Source: Flectonema sp. DT1601
Lineage: Eukaryota > Euglenozoa > Diplonemea > Diplonemida > Diplonemidae
Direction: 5' to 3'
DNA length: 64,000 nucleotides
Assembly: GCA_964019425.1 (NCBI GenBank)
Contig: OZ025796.1
Coordinates: forward strand, 1,240,001-1,304,000
Positions 32,060 through 43,158 of this stretch are shown here, in pieces. The notes below the pieces were generated by a model. That model did not search any database. It was not told the origin of the DNA and saw only the letters and a program-made list of their open reading frames with translations. The stretch's first letter is position 1; every line of letters starts with the position of its first letter. A program made the position numbers and the translations under genes.

Positions 32060-34215
32060 TGGTTGCCTTTGGGCATTACTTGGAGCATCTAAAAACCTTG
32101 AAGCCAGAATGGGCCAGTAAATTTCTAAACTACGGAAATTTAAAAACGCTAATAGCGAGAATAAGAGAATTATCAGGTGCAGAGTACGATTATGCTCCGG
32201 ACTCAGATGATGAGGCTCCGTTCGTGTGTTACGATCAAATTGATTTGAGAATTTATAAAGGAAGAGAAGCTGCGACACTTGATGAGATTAGAGATCAGTT
32301 TAAAATTGCTGTGACGTACGAAGTTGATAAAGCGGCTGAATTTCATAGTCGTCTGTTGGAACACTTTAAAGAATCTTTAGAAAAGCAAACTGATGATTTT
32401 TGGCATGGAAGTAGTGGCCATGGAAATTCACTAACGTCTGGTTCTGAAGTTGAAGCGTCCAACTCACGTGGTGTTACCTTCGCGAGCAATCCAAAATATT
32501 GGCAAAATAAGCAATTATGTGAATCTTTATACCAAGAAGTCTCGATGTTAAAACATTTTAGTGGGACTCATCGAATTGCGATCAGAAAAATTATTAAAAA
32601 ATTCAACAAAGAAATGAAACGGGCGGGATACAAACAAGAATCGGGTGTTGACCCGGCTGATTTCTTATACCGCTACAACACTAAGGCTCAGGATCCTCAT
32701 GGGGGAGGTTATAGTAATTTTATATTAGAAACAATTGAAGGTACCTATGCAGAATTTCATGCTTGTGAAGACATCACTGATGCAAGACGAAGACTAAAAC
32801 AGTCTATATCACACAGCGGTCATGGCGCTCCACCTGATGTCTTTTTGATGGGTATTCTTGTAGGCACGTTAATACCTATTTGTTGTTTTCTTGTTTATCT
32901 GTTCGTAGTTGAACCTGATGCCGTTGCTCTAACGACATTCTGGGCTATCTTACCGTTGTATCGAGCATTGGCGTTGTTAAATATTGGAATGTGGGCTTGG
33001 GCTTTAGATTTGTATCTGTTTTCAAGATGTTATTTAAACCACACGTACATCTTGGGATTAAATCCTGAAAAACAACTTAGATGGACGACCATGGTTAATT
33101 ATTCAGCAGCTTTATCGGTGATAATGTGCTGCAATTTAGGAATTCATTTTATTTTATTTGACATCGTGCATTTTCATTTTACTGTAGTGGTGTTGTTGCT
33201 TGTGGCTGTTTGTTTGGTTATTCCATTGCCCATCTTAGAATGGGATACCCGAAAATCAACACTAAGAGCAATCTGGAGATGTATGTTCGAAGTGCCTGCG
33301 AAATTATTATTCTATAAAAACGAAGACTTGGTTACGATCCAGTTTAGAGACTTCTTCTTGGCAGATCAGTTGGTATCAGCTTCGATATTTCTAGGTGATC
33401 TGTACTACTGTGGTTGCTTTAGTTTTTATGTTTTAACATCGAGTGGGTCGTCTGTCAGAGGTACGTCGCCTGGAGATCTCATTGCAGCTTCTGAATGTAT
33501 GCAAACAAATAACGCAGTTAAACCATTCATCATTTGTCTTCCGTATATTTGGAGATTATGTCAATGTGTTATTATGATGAAAGTTACAAAGAATCGAGTT
33601 CACATTGCTAATGGTGTGAAGTACAGTCTTGGGTTGCTTGTGTTGGTGGTGGGTGACTTAGCGAGGAGGTCACAAAGTGATTATTTTTATATTGTTTGGG
33701 TGATGGTGACTTTATCTGGACAGTTGTATTCGTGGTTCTGGGATTTCATTATGGACTGGGGATGGAAACTGTTTGACTGGAATATCCTGTGGAGAACACG
33801 TAGATCCCACTCCCGCTCTACCAACATGACTCCAATGCTTCCTGCTGGTGCAGCCTTCAAGACAAGGAGAATTCATCTTCCATGGCTTTTTCACGCATCA
33901 TGTATTCCTGGTGATCTTATTTTCAGGTTGTTGTTCTTTACTACTATTGATGAAGGGTTGTCACCGTTTTTACCAGATCCTCGATTATTGTCATTGTGTC
34001 TCGGTGTTATAGAAATATTTAGGAGGTGTATTTGGAACGTTCTCCGAATTGAGAACGAGCAGCTTCACAATTTGGAGTCTTATCGACCAAAGACTGATGA
34101 GGTCCCTGAACCTCTCAATGAGATTTTTGGTGAGGAGTGGGTTACTAATACTCGTGATGCCAAGGATACTCGTCAGAGGGGTGTTAAAAACATGAGCTAC
34201 AGCACTTTTTCGTAG
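32059..34215 (+). CDS. XPR1: XPR1/PHO1-like SPX-EXS phosphate exporter
   Basis: This is a single exon of 718 aa, close to the usual length. The N-terminal SPX domain begins with FGHYLEHLKTLKPEWASKF and NYGNLKTLI and includes the basic helix RKIIKKFNKEMKRAGY (about residues 176-191), which binds inositol pyrophosphates in known SPX domains. Several membrane segments follow from about residue 268. The EXS domain covers about 470-690 and ends with IEIFRRCIWNVLRIENEQ, a family signature. Family members export inorganic phosphate and sense cellular phosphate through SPX. The start is the first ATG in frame, and it overlaps the stop of a short uORF. Confidence 0.93.
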   Translation: MVAFGHYLEHLKTLKPEWASKFLNYGNLKTLIARIRELSGAEYDYAPDSDDEAPFVCYDQIDLRIYKGREAATLDEIRDQFKIAVTYEVDKAAEFHSRLLEHFKESLEKQTDDFWHGSSGHGNSLTSGSEVEASNSRGVTFASNPKYWQNKQLCESLYQEVSMLKHFSGTHRIAIRKIIKKFNKEMKRAGYKQESGVDPADFLYRYNTKAQDPHGGGYSNFILETIEGTYAEFHACEDITDARRRLKQSISHSGHGAPPDVFLMGILVGTLIPICCFLVYLFVVEPDAVALTTFWAILPLYRALALLNIGMWAWALDLYLFSRCYLNHTYILGLNPEKQLRWTTMVNYSAALSVIMCCNLGIHFILFDIVHFHFTVVVLLLVAVCLVIPLPILEWDTRKSTLRAIWRCMFEVPAKLLFYKNEDLVTIQFRDFFLADQLVSASIFLGDLYYCGCFSFYVLTSSGSSVRGTSPGDLIAASECMQTNNAVKPFIICLPYIWRLCQCVIMMKVTKNRVHIANGVKYSLGLLVLVVGDLARRSQSDYFYIVWVMVTLSGQLYSWFWDFIMDWGWKLFDWNILWRTRRSHSRSTNMTPMLPAGAAFKTRRIHLPWLFHASCIPGDLIFRLLFFTTIDEGLSPFLPDPRLLSLCLGVIEIFRRCIWNVLRIENEQLHNLESYRPKTDEVPEPLNEIFGEEWVTNTRDAKDTRQRGVKNMSYSTFS

Positions 34216-34738
34216 CATAATTCATTCTCTCTGTGGGAGTGAAAAAAACAAAAAAAAAAAATTTCGATCAACCGAATTGTTCTCTTGGTATTTCTTTTTG
34301 ATTCATGCAAGAACAAAAAAAAAAAAAAAAAAAAAATTAAAGGAAAAAAAAAGAAGAAAAGAAAAAAATAGTCAAATTTATTTTGTTCTTTTCATCTTTA
34401 AAAGCCAACGTAGACGATGGTGAAAACGCATGCTATTTGACACTCTTAGCAACAATTTATTTTTATTGCGTTAGAATAAATTTTTTGATTGTTTTTTTTT
34501 GCTTGAGGGCAATAAAAAAGCTCTGCCCTTTCCATGCGTTCACACCCACCCTATAACGAACGCAAAAAAAAAAAAAAAATCTTGTGAAGCACGTGTCAGC
34601 AAGGTATATAATTATATTAAAAAAAAATCTTTTTTTCACACAGCAGCAAATATCTTACTTGAGATATTATTTACAGAACATGAACAAGATTAGTTAAGTT
34701 ATTTTCACTCACCAGTAGTAAGTAAACAAAAGAGGCAT
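34216..34738. other. Spacer before the phosphodiesterase gene
   Basis: I see no gene. It has A-rich runs near 34248, 34316-34335 and 34565. CAG ending at 34715, in a ttttcactcaccag context, lies 23 nt before the next start and is a candidate leader acceptor. Confidence 0.6.
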
Positions 34739-37723
34739 ATGACTGTAGTTGGATCAGGTGGAGGTATTCTGGGAAAGCGTCCTCAGTCAGCTCGCACTGC
34801 ACGAGATGATGACTCCGTTTTAGGACTTGAGGAACTGTTGAAGAATCAGAAGGAAATGCTTAGATTAGCAGAAGAAGGGTTCTTAGAATATCGACAAACA
34901 AGTCCCAGAAACCCGACAATTCCAACCATTCCACATCCACCGAAATTATGTAATGTTAGGGGGAGGTTTGGATTGACTCAGGGAAGCTCTACTCCGTTTG
35001 ATAATATCAGGGGATTCGCTCCAAAAGTACCCGACCCTTTGTTCGTTGAGAATAATAATACACCGATACAACCGGCATTCCCGATGAATGAATTATATAA
35101 GTACCTTCAAAATATGGAAAAAAACATCATCGACACCATAACCTCAGAAGTACGTAACAATCTTGGAAACAGTCGAGGGGATCCTTGTTGTAATGGCAGC
35201 TTGAAAGGTGCGAAAGCCTCACGTCATCTTAACTCGGAGGGGGTGTTTGCTCCTCAACCCTTTGTAGGTCTGCATGTTTTCCTTTTTCCTTCTTCTCCTC
35301 CTCCCATCATACCATCAAAATACTAAAATACAGAATGCGAATCCAAAGAAGAAAGTCAAAACTCAGTTACGGGCGATACGTTTTATGGAGAAACCATGAG
35401 GACAATCCTTGAGGCTCGGAAAATCACAATTATGGGAGACGAAGAGGGAACTGTTACTCCTCCTAAGAAAACGCCTTGGGATTTGGTTAGAGCAAAGGTC
35501 GGGTTTCGAACTGGAGAAAAATTATTTAAAGTTCTATACGACATGCTCCTCAGTCAAGAAAACCAGGAAACTCTAAGTGAATGCATAGCCATGAGTGCTT
35601 GTGACCTTTGTAATGCCCAAGAAGCTATTTTTAATCCTCCTTCCAAACTAGATGCTGTCAAGGGACTGAGCCGTTGTAATTTAGACTTGCAGTCAGCTCC
35701 TCAAATCTTAAGTGAATCAGAAATAACTGATCATCCGCTTTATGATCCAGTGTATGATAATCTTCCAGATGGGAGCACTCCAAAGTCAATCCTCATCATG
35801 TCGTTAGAACTGAGGGGTAGACATTTCGGAGTTTTAAAGGTACTTGTGTTGTTAGTTTTTTAATGGCTTCAAACTGTTCCATCCAAATAAATAAAAATAA
35901 CAAAACAGGTAAAGAACAGAATGACCATCCGCGGTAACAACCTAATGGAAACAACTAACGTGAACAACAACAGAGCTAGTACTTATACTGCAAGCAGACG
36001 ACCTTCAGTTCATGGAGTGTCATTGGCTGGAACGGAAAATGCTCTACTAGCAGAGAGATTCTTCAAAGGAGACATTCTGTATTTAGGTAAAATGCTACGA
36101 TATGCTTGTCCACTACTACAGCAATGCATTGGAAGAGAACGTCATAGAAAAGAAGCCCTACAGCTTGCTCATCTAATGGACATAATTAGTAACATGAGTT
36201 CGTGTTCCAGCATACCAGAACTTTTAAAGGTATCTGAAGAACATATAAAGTCATTGATCGAAGCAGAGCATTGTGAAATAATCAACTTCGAAGGTAAAAA
36301 TCGAAATCAAATAAGCTGCCACAGTGAATCAGCGGTAAAGGCGAGATGCACTATTCGGGATAGAAAAAAAAGCTCTCTTAGTATCCCTCTACTGTCCACA
36401 TCAAGTGTCGTGGGGGTGTTGGAGGTGACTAGAGCTCAATCACTGTTTTCAGATTTTGATGAATTACTGTTGGGAGGAGTAGTGAAGTACTTAGCGATTA
36501 CTCTTGAAAACAGCTATGTGATTGAAAATTTAAATAACAGTACAAAACGGGTTACGGCAATGCTCGAAGTCTGCAAACAAGTTGCAGGAGAAACTCTCAA
36601 GTTCGAAGCCCTCCGAACATCCATTATGGAACACGCTCGCAGACTTGTAAACGCCGATCGTGCTACTCTTTATACGGTTGATTGGCAACGAAAAACCCTT
36701 ACTGCTGATCTTGGTAGTCGGGTTGTGACTATGCCTGTAAACCAGGGAATCGCTGGAACTGTTGCACTTACAGGTGAATCTTTGAACATTAAGAATGCTT
36801 ATGAGGATGCTCGTTTTAATCAAAAAGTTGATCTAAAATGTGGCTACAGAACACAATCAATTCTTACAACACCTGTGAAGTACGATGGGACGGTAGTAGC
36901 AGTTGCGCAATTAGTAAACAAAAAGAATCCAGACGGCACTACAACTCATTTCGATACAAACGATGAACTCACCTTAGACACATTCGGAGCATTTGCGGGA
37001 ATATCTTTGAAAATATCTGAGCAGTACAAACAGCAAATTCGAGAAAAGGCAAGACTAAAAACAATGTTAGACGCTGTTGTTGGAATGGCAGAAATTGATA
37101 TAAGAGAAGACATAGAAACATTTTCTTGTAATATCATGCATCACGCAAAGTCATTGTTGAGGGCTGATCGAGCTTCGTTATTTCTTCTTGATAAAGAAAA
37201 CGGTCAGCTATGTAGTTTCTTAACTGATCAAACAGGAGGGGAAATACGATTCCCCCTCGGCAAAGGCATCGCTGGCGAAGCAGCCAGAACAGGTCGACTC
37301 TTAAACATTCCTGACGCTTATAAAGATAAAAGATTTAATACAGATCAAGATAGAGCTCGTGGTTATCATACAAAATCAATGTTGGCATGTCCAGTTAAAA
37401 ACGGCGATGAAGTACTTGCTATAATGCAACTTATTAATAAAGAGGGAGGTCTTGCATTTGATCCAGAAGACGAAGAGACAATTCAGTATTTCTCAGCTCT
37501 GTCGGGGATGACTATTCGTAACGCGCAGATGTACAAATTTACGGAAGAGTCTCGTGAGGAGCTTTCTTCAGTTTTATCTGCGCTAAATTCAACATCTTCA
37601 ATGAAAAAACGTATGTTTTTTATTTTTATTTTTATTGTATAGTTGTTAAGTTAGTCTGATCAAAAAAAAAAACAACACAAAGAAAATTAAAAGAACTGTA
37701 TTAGCGTGTGGTTTCTTCCCGAC

Positions 37724-37756
<33 letters not shown>

Positions 37757-38883
37757 CAGCTCTAAAAAGAACGTCATCATTCACAGTAAACTCAACAGAC
37801 GCCAATAAGTTAATTAGTGAAATGGAAGCAATTGAACTGACAGAGGAAGAATCAGAACTCGTTACTAAAAACACTTTTGATATCCACGTCTACGTCGATA
37901 CTCCGGATGGTTTAGCGAGATGCCTTCGATTAGTAAAATTAATGTTCGATAAACTCGAGCTTGTTGAGCATTTTAAAATTCCATCTCCATCACTGAGTAG
38001 TTTCCTTTGTAATATAGCAATAAGATATAGACAGGTTCCTTATCATAATGTCTACCATGCTATAGATGTTACTCAGACGTTGTTTAATTTTATATTGTTA
38101 TTGCCGAGTCAGACTCTCACTAAATTAGAACAGGCTGTTCTTCTTGTTTGTGGGTTGTGTCATGATGTAGATCACATGGGGTTGAACAATTCATTTCATT
38201 ATAAGGCAGAAACACCTCTGGGAATACTATCAAACGCAACTAGTGGTCGTTCTCCTCTTGAAGTTCATCACTGTGATGTTGCTTTTGCTGTCCTTCAGAG
38301 TTCCGCAAGTAATATTTTCATAAATTTTGAAAGGAGAGATGAGACTCAAGCATACAAACTACTGGTAAAAGCTATTCTTGGAACTGACATGACTTGCCAT
38401 GCTCAGTTAGTTGAGGAGTTTTCTTCTCTTCCGATTGTTACAGACCAACCCACCCGACCAGATTCTGATAATAATAATTTCTTATTGATGTTGTTAAAGG
38501 CAGCTGACATATCAAATCCGACGAAAGAATTTGAAGTATGTAGAAAATGGGCATTTAAAGTGATCGATGAATTTTACATGCAAGGAGACCTGGAAGTCGA
38601 TAAAATAGGAGAAACGACTAACACATTACACGATAGAAATAATGGAATCGAGATGGCTGATGGTCAGCTGGGATTCATCAGATTTTTCGCAAAACCATTT
38701 TTTAAATTAGTCGTTGAGAAGGCTCCTCAACTTCTATTTCTTTATGAGCGAATGGAAGCGAATGAAAAACAGTGGGACGCACTGCTTAATAAGACTCTTC
38801 ACGACACTAGACCAGTGACTGACGTACTCCTCACCGTGAAAGATGAAGTCCAAGAAGTCCAAGAAGTCGAGGATGCGACATAG
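34739..38883 (+). CDS. GAF-containing 3',5'-cyclic nucleotide phosphodiesterase (class I)
   Basis: There are four exons: 34739-35267, 35334-35839, 35909-37610 and 37760-38883. They add to 3861 nt, in frame throughout, giving 1286 aa. After a disordered start come up to four GAF-type regions. The first is weak (about 205-340), then about 428-545, 560-725 and 735-890. The last two have the NK...F...DE motif (VNKKNPDG...FDTNDE; INKEGGLAFDPEDEE). The catalytic domain (about 950-1270) has the metal-binding HNVYHAIDVTQ (H1008), HDVDH (1047-1051) and ADISNP (D1162), and the purine-clamp glutamine in GQLGFIRFF (Q1215). It should hydrolyse cAMP and/or cGMP; substrate preference cannot be read here. 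Tandem GAFs usually bind cyclic nucleotides or dimerise. More than two is unusual for the PDE2/5/6/10/11 type. The first 200 residues match nothing I know. Confidence 0.92.
35268..35333 (+). other. Intron 1 of phosphodiesterase gene
   Basis: It is 66 nt, gtctgc...acag. Of two possible donors (gtaggt or gtctgc), only gtctgc keeps the frame open into CESKEESQ. It ends tactaaaatacag, with a candidate branch motif very near the acceptor. Confidence 0.8.
35840..35908 (+). other. Intron 2 of phosphodiesterase gene
   Basis: It is 69 nt, gtactt...acag, phase 0. T-rich 5' half, A-rich 3' half (aaataaaaataacaaaacag). Confidence 0.85.
37611..37759 (+). other. Intron 3 of phosphodiesterase gene
   Basis: It is 149 nt, gtatgt...acag, phase 1. 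It opens with a T-rich stretch and closes with a run of about 28 A before cag. It has no pyrimidine tract at the acceptor. Confidence 0.88.
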
Positions 38884-39348
38884 ATATGTTGCGTGTTTGG
38901 AGAGTTATTTGTTTTTTTTTTCTTTTTGATCTGTTGTAAAAAAATAAAATGATCTGTCGTTGATAGATTTCCTTGGGAGTCGTGTTCGGCTTCCGACAAA
39001 CACGATCTTATCATCAAAGAGGGTCTCTTTCGGGGGGGAGAGAATTTTTTTTTTTTTTTGTACATTTCTGTTTTGCAGATTTGCAGATTTGGTTTTTTTT
39101 TTTTTTTTTTTTTCAGCTCACAAACCTTCACAACACCGTAATTTCAAAAAAAAAAAAAAAAAAGTTGAGCACCTATAAAAGTTACTCCTAGTTATAACAG
39201 AACAGAAGACTAACTGAACCAATATAAAATATCGTTTTTTTTCTTTTTTGTACCGACGTAGTCGGAGAAGAAACTCTTCAGGTATTTCTTATGGTTATGA
39301 TTTATTCCCCGTGCGACAGGATTTTTGTCTGAAAAAGGCTAGTCTGAA

Positions 39349-39382
<34 letters not shown>

Positions 39383-40812
39383 GTGATATACTCTTCTGGA
39401 TCTCTCTTGTGTTGAATTTGTTGTAACTTTACAACTAATTCGTTCGTTAAAAATTATCTTTTTTGAATGTTATGATGCATACAGTTGGTATTTTTTCTTT
39501 TTACAAACTCAAACAAAAAGTCACGCATATAGGTTTTACAAACGTGATGGGCCTCTCTTCACTGAAGAGGGCTATTTCCAATTGATTTTATAGATTTGAA
39601 TATTTATTTGTGACAACAACTCTCTACGTTGTTTTCAATTTTATTTACACTCGTTCGGAAAGCTAGCACAGCTCACGGCTGAAGAATATTGTTTCCTCTT
39701 TTTGGCTGTTTTTACACTTCTGTTTTGTTTTTTTTTTTCATTTGGCACTTACACAAAAGAATATTTTTTTTTTTTTTTTCTTTTTTTTTCCCTTACATGT
39801 TCAGAGTGAAAGCTGGAAGACTTCCTTTCTATGGTTGTTTCCCCTGTTTTTTTTTTTTTGATTCTCGTCGCTCCCAAAAAAGGGTGTTGTTATCTCAAAC
39901 CATCCAATGTAGGTATTTTGTTATATAGAAATTAGAGACGCAGCAGTAGTGACAAGTCTTCTTCATTTCTCTTACTACTGTTTGACCGTAAATACGGATT
40001 TGCAATCTTAGCCAGGAATAATTCTGTGAGATGACCTTTCAGGTGGATCTTTTACAAGGATTCTGCTTCAGTTATTTTTTTTTTTTTTTGAATTAACCTT
40101 GAAAAAAAAAATGTTTAATTTTTTCCCGATTTTCCAATGCATCAAAAAATCGAATATTTTACTCTCTTTGTGTTGGCTTTGTACGGTTCTGTGTAAAGAG
40201 CACCTTTTCGGTCACAAAATAACGGCAAAGCTCCAAGAACCCGTTTTCACTATGGATTTCTGGGATAAAAGAACTCTACCAACTGATACCTTTCAGATCA
40301 CTTTCTACCGATTGCTATCACGAAAAAAACACCTCCGTGAGTCGACTCATCCAGAACACTTAAACAGGAAAGAAAAATAGACAACAAAGAACAAGTTCTC
40401 GACCATGTACGTTTTTCAAAAAATGATCGATACATTCTTTTTTTCGTTCCCCTTCAAAAAAAGAAAAGCTGAGCAGCTTTGTTTCTCAAGCTACAAAGTA
40501 TTATTTATTTGGATTCAATTACTTTACTAAGGGAGAAGTTTTACACGTGTCTGTCTTGGTTGGAAAAAACAAACTACAACGAGCCCAATGCATTTCAACT
40601 TCTGTTGATTACTCAGCTAAGAAATTCCATTCGTATTTTCAATAATATTTTTCCCTCAACAAGTATTATTCATCTGTTGTTTTAAAGCTAATTAAACGAC
40701 ACTGCTCTAACGGGTTGTGTTTGTGAAACATATTGTCTTGAAGACCTTTATCTGTAACACAACTTGACGAACAGCTTTGTTATCTTTTCTTTTTTTACTT
40801 CAGGTGACTTGT
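38884..40812. other. Long spacer before the calaxin-like gene
   Basis: I see no gene I can support. Two open frames without family resemblance occur: 40099-40380 (93 codons, hydrophobic start, basic end) and 40479-40685 (68 codons). Either could be chance. T-runs lie near 39049, 39092 and 39352-39380, and A-runs near 39147. CAG ending at 40803 after tttttttacttcag lies 9 nt before the next start. Confidence 0.45.
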
Positions 40813-41673
40813 ATGATGAATACCATGGAAATAGAAAAGAAGTGCATGGGAAGGAAAAGGTATGTTTTTTTTTTTTGCACCGACGAAGTCGGAGCGATGA
40901 GCAAAATATAAGGCTTTTTCTGAATGGTTTTTTTGTGGCTCCGTACAAAAGCATTTCCATAACAAAACACACACAGAGCTTATAGCAGAGCCCCTCCACC
41001 AGAGTCGATCAGGCATTCCAACGGTGTTGATTATTTAATTTATCGTCTTAGTAAGATAGCAGATGAAGGGTTCATTCAACGTGAAGACTTCGTTCAAACA
41101 ATTGAGGATGTTGTTTGTGAGGCTGGTGCTAATGCTGGGCTTAGGGTACCAATAGAAGACGTTCATGGAGAGCTTTATGAGGTTTTATTTTTTGTTTATT
41201 TATTTTTCCTCATCACCAACTTAACATCACTAAAATACAAACAGATCTTCGACACTTACGACAGGGCAGGAAAGAAGAAGGTGTCTCTATCAGAACTTTC
41301 TACTGGACTTCATGTCGTGTTGGAAGGTTCTGATGACGAAAAAATTAATTTCGCCTTCGCTGGAATTGACAAAAACGGAGATGGTCGCATTACTGCAAAG
41401 GAATTTCTTGATTTCTTCAAGCATTATTTCCAAGCCAAACTCTCAGTAGAGAGCAAGGGATCAATCAGGCTTTCAGAAGAGAGGTGGAGACTAATCTCAG
41501 AGCACCTCAGCAGAGCTTTCTCTGCTTCTGATACAAACAAAGACGGTACGGTTGATGGAAAAGAGTTCATGAAAGCAGTGAACGATGATCCAGATCACCC
41601 TTTTTGCCTCGTTCTTGACGCCTTTGCTGCTCTGTCAGCGCCTCTGAGAGCACCGTGCTCCTCACCGTGTTAG
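40813..41673 (+). CDS. Calaxin/EFCAB1-like EF-hand calcium sensor
   Basis: There are three exons, 40813-40859, 40977-41181 and 41245-41673, giving 226 aa with every junction in frame. Helix-loop-helix units are visible. The first two are degenerate (around LIYRLSKIADEGFIQREDF and IFDTYDRAGKKKVSLSE). The last two have full Ca2+ loops, DKNGDGRITAKE and DTNKDGTVDGKE. The layout SLSELSTGLHVVLEGSDDEK followed by two good EF-hands and a C-terminal LVLDAFA closely resembles calaxin/EFCAB1, a neuronal-calcium-sensor relative that docks on outer-arm dynein in cilia and flagella. No N-terminal myristoylation glycine is seen. Exon 1 codes only about 15 residues, so the start and first junction are less sure. 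The second acceptor could also lie 12 nt further on without changing the frame. Confidence 0.8.
40860..40976 (+). other. Intron 1 of calaxin-like gene
   Basis: It is 117 nt, gtatgt followed at once by a T-run, ending aacaaaacacacacag. An alternative acceptor cag lies at 40988. Confidence 0.7.
41182..41244 (+). other. Intron 2 of calaxin-like gene
   Basis: It is 63 nt, the shortest here. It begins gtttta and is T-rich, and ends catcactaaaatacaaacag with the ACTAAAATAC motif. Splicing joins HGELYE to IFDTYDR within an EF-hand. Confidence 0.88.
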
Positions 41674-42628
41674 TCAAGCTGACTTCAAGTCAGTTGAGTT
41701 TGGCACGACAACGTTGACAGTTGAAAAAGGTTGAGAGAAGTAGTACCGCTTCTTTCAGGGTACTTTATAGTTGAGTTTTTTTTCCCCTTCTCTTTTTTTG
41801 ATGTATTTAAAAAAAAATTAATTGCGTTGTGACCCCGGTAGAGTTCACATTTTTTGTTCCCTGTTAGCACTCAGTCCGTACCTGCTCCTCGCTATATGTA
41901 GCGCTCACGATTTTTTTTTTTTTTTTTTTTTGTAGTTGAAGTATTGCCTGCGTACTTCTGCTAAGGAAAAAAAAAAGAAAATGGCAGGGGGGGGAAAATC
42001 TTTAAAAAAAAAAAAAAAAAAAAAAAAAGTAATATTGCATCGCGTATTTCTGTGAGGTGTTTTATTTTTTTTTTGTCTTTTTCGCCAACTATTTTTGTTA
42101 TGGTTTTCGCAAAGTCCTTTTTTTTTTTTTTCCCTTTCTTTTTTTTCAAGTCATTGACTTGTCGTCTTCTTGCTATCAAATCCATCCAGGTAGTGCCTCT
42201 GGGTAGGGAACAAACCGTAGGAACTGGCCATAAAGCTCAAAACCCTCGGAACAACAAGGCTCCTCGAAGTGTTACGCTCGCCAGTCCTTTGTGACTCGCA
42301 TACCCGATTGAGTATCTTGGATGTGGATGCAAATTCCGTGTTAGTTTTTTTAAAAAAAAAACGTGTGTCACTGCGTTACTTGTAAAACAGGAAGGGAGCA
42401 GCGGCCAGGTATCACATGCGAAGCAAGAGAACTGCTCAGTTGATGAGTGTGACTGTTACCCTCCTTTCTCCCTTAGGCTTGTTGTCAATCAGCTCCCAAC
42501 ATTTTTTAAAAAATACTTTAAAAAAAGAAAATCTCTTCCAATCTCGATCAAAAATAATTTTTGATTGCTTTTTTTGGATAAGGTTTTTATTATTATTTTA
42601 TTTATTTTTCCCTTATGACACATACTTA

Positions 42629-42668
<40 letters not shown>

Positions 42669-43158
42669 TTGTTGTTTCATGTCAACTTAATGTGCTGGTG
42701 GTGAACAGGTGTGATACCTGTACATTCCCTGCTGAGCATCTTGTTGACCTTTTTTCTGTTATTTTGCGCTGTGAGATGAAGTAGCCGGACATATGACAAA
42801 TTCGTAAATGTCTTATGTACGGCTCACTTATTACGAATGCGTTGATAGTAAAAAGAAAAAAAATTAGTTAGGGGAGGAAAAAAAGAGGAAAAGGACGTAG
42901 GAAAAAGAAAAGAAAAGGCTTGCACCAAAAATGTGACGGTGATCCCCTTTTTTTTTTTTGATTGAACAAAAGCCAGTTACTTCTTTTTTTTTTTCAAACA
43001 GGAAAACTAATTAATGAAAACAGCCAATCAAATGAGAAGTTGACAACTCTGTTGTCGTGTTCGTTACCTTCACCAGCTAACTAATTACAATTAAAATACC
43101 TTCTCAACATCAGGGAAGTTGGGTGTATGGGAATTCGTAACCTAACTCTCTATCAAAA
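41674..43158. other. Spacer before the second giant gene
   Basis: I see no convincing gene. T-runs lie near 41911 and 42632-42667 (about 36 T) and an A-run near 42004-42028. CAG ending at 43113 is a candidate leader acceptor. It would leave one ATG (at 43126) in the leader, out of frame with the main start. Confidence 0.5.

Noticed and set aside
40099-40685. Two short open frames (93 and 68 codons) before the calaxin-like gene
   Set aside because: There is no recognisable domain and composition is like the surrounding spacer. They were left inside the spacer description.
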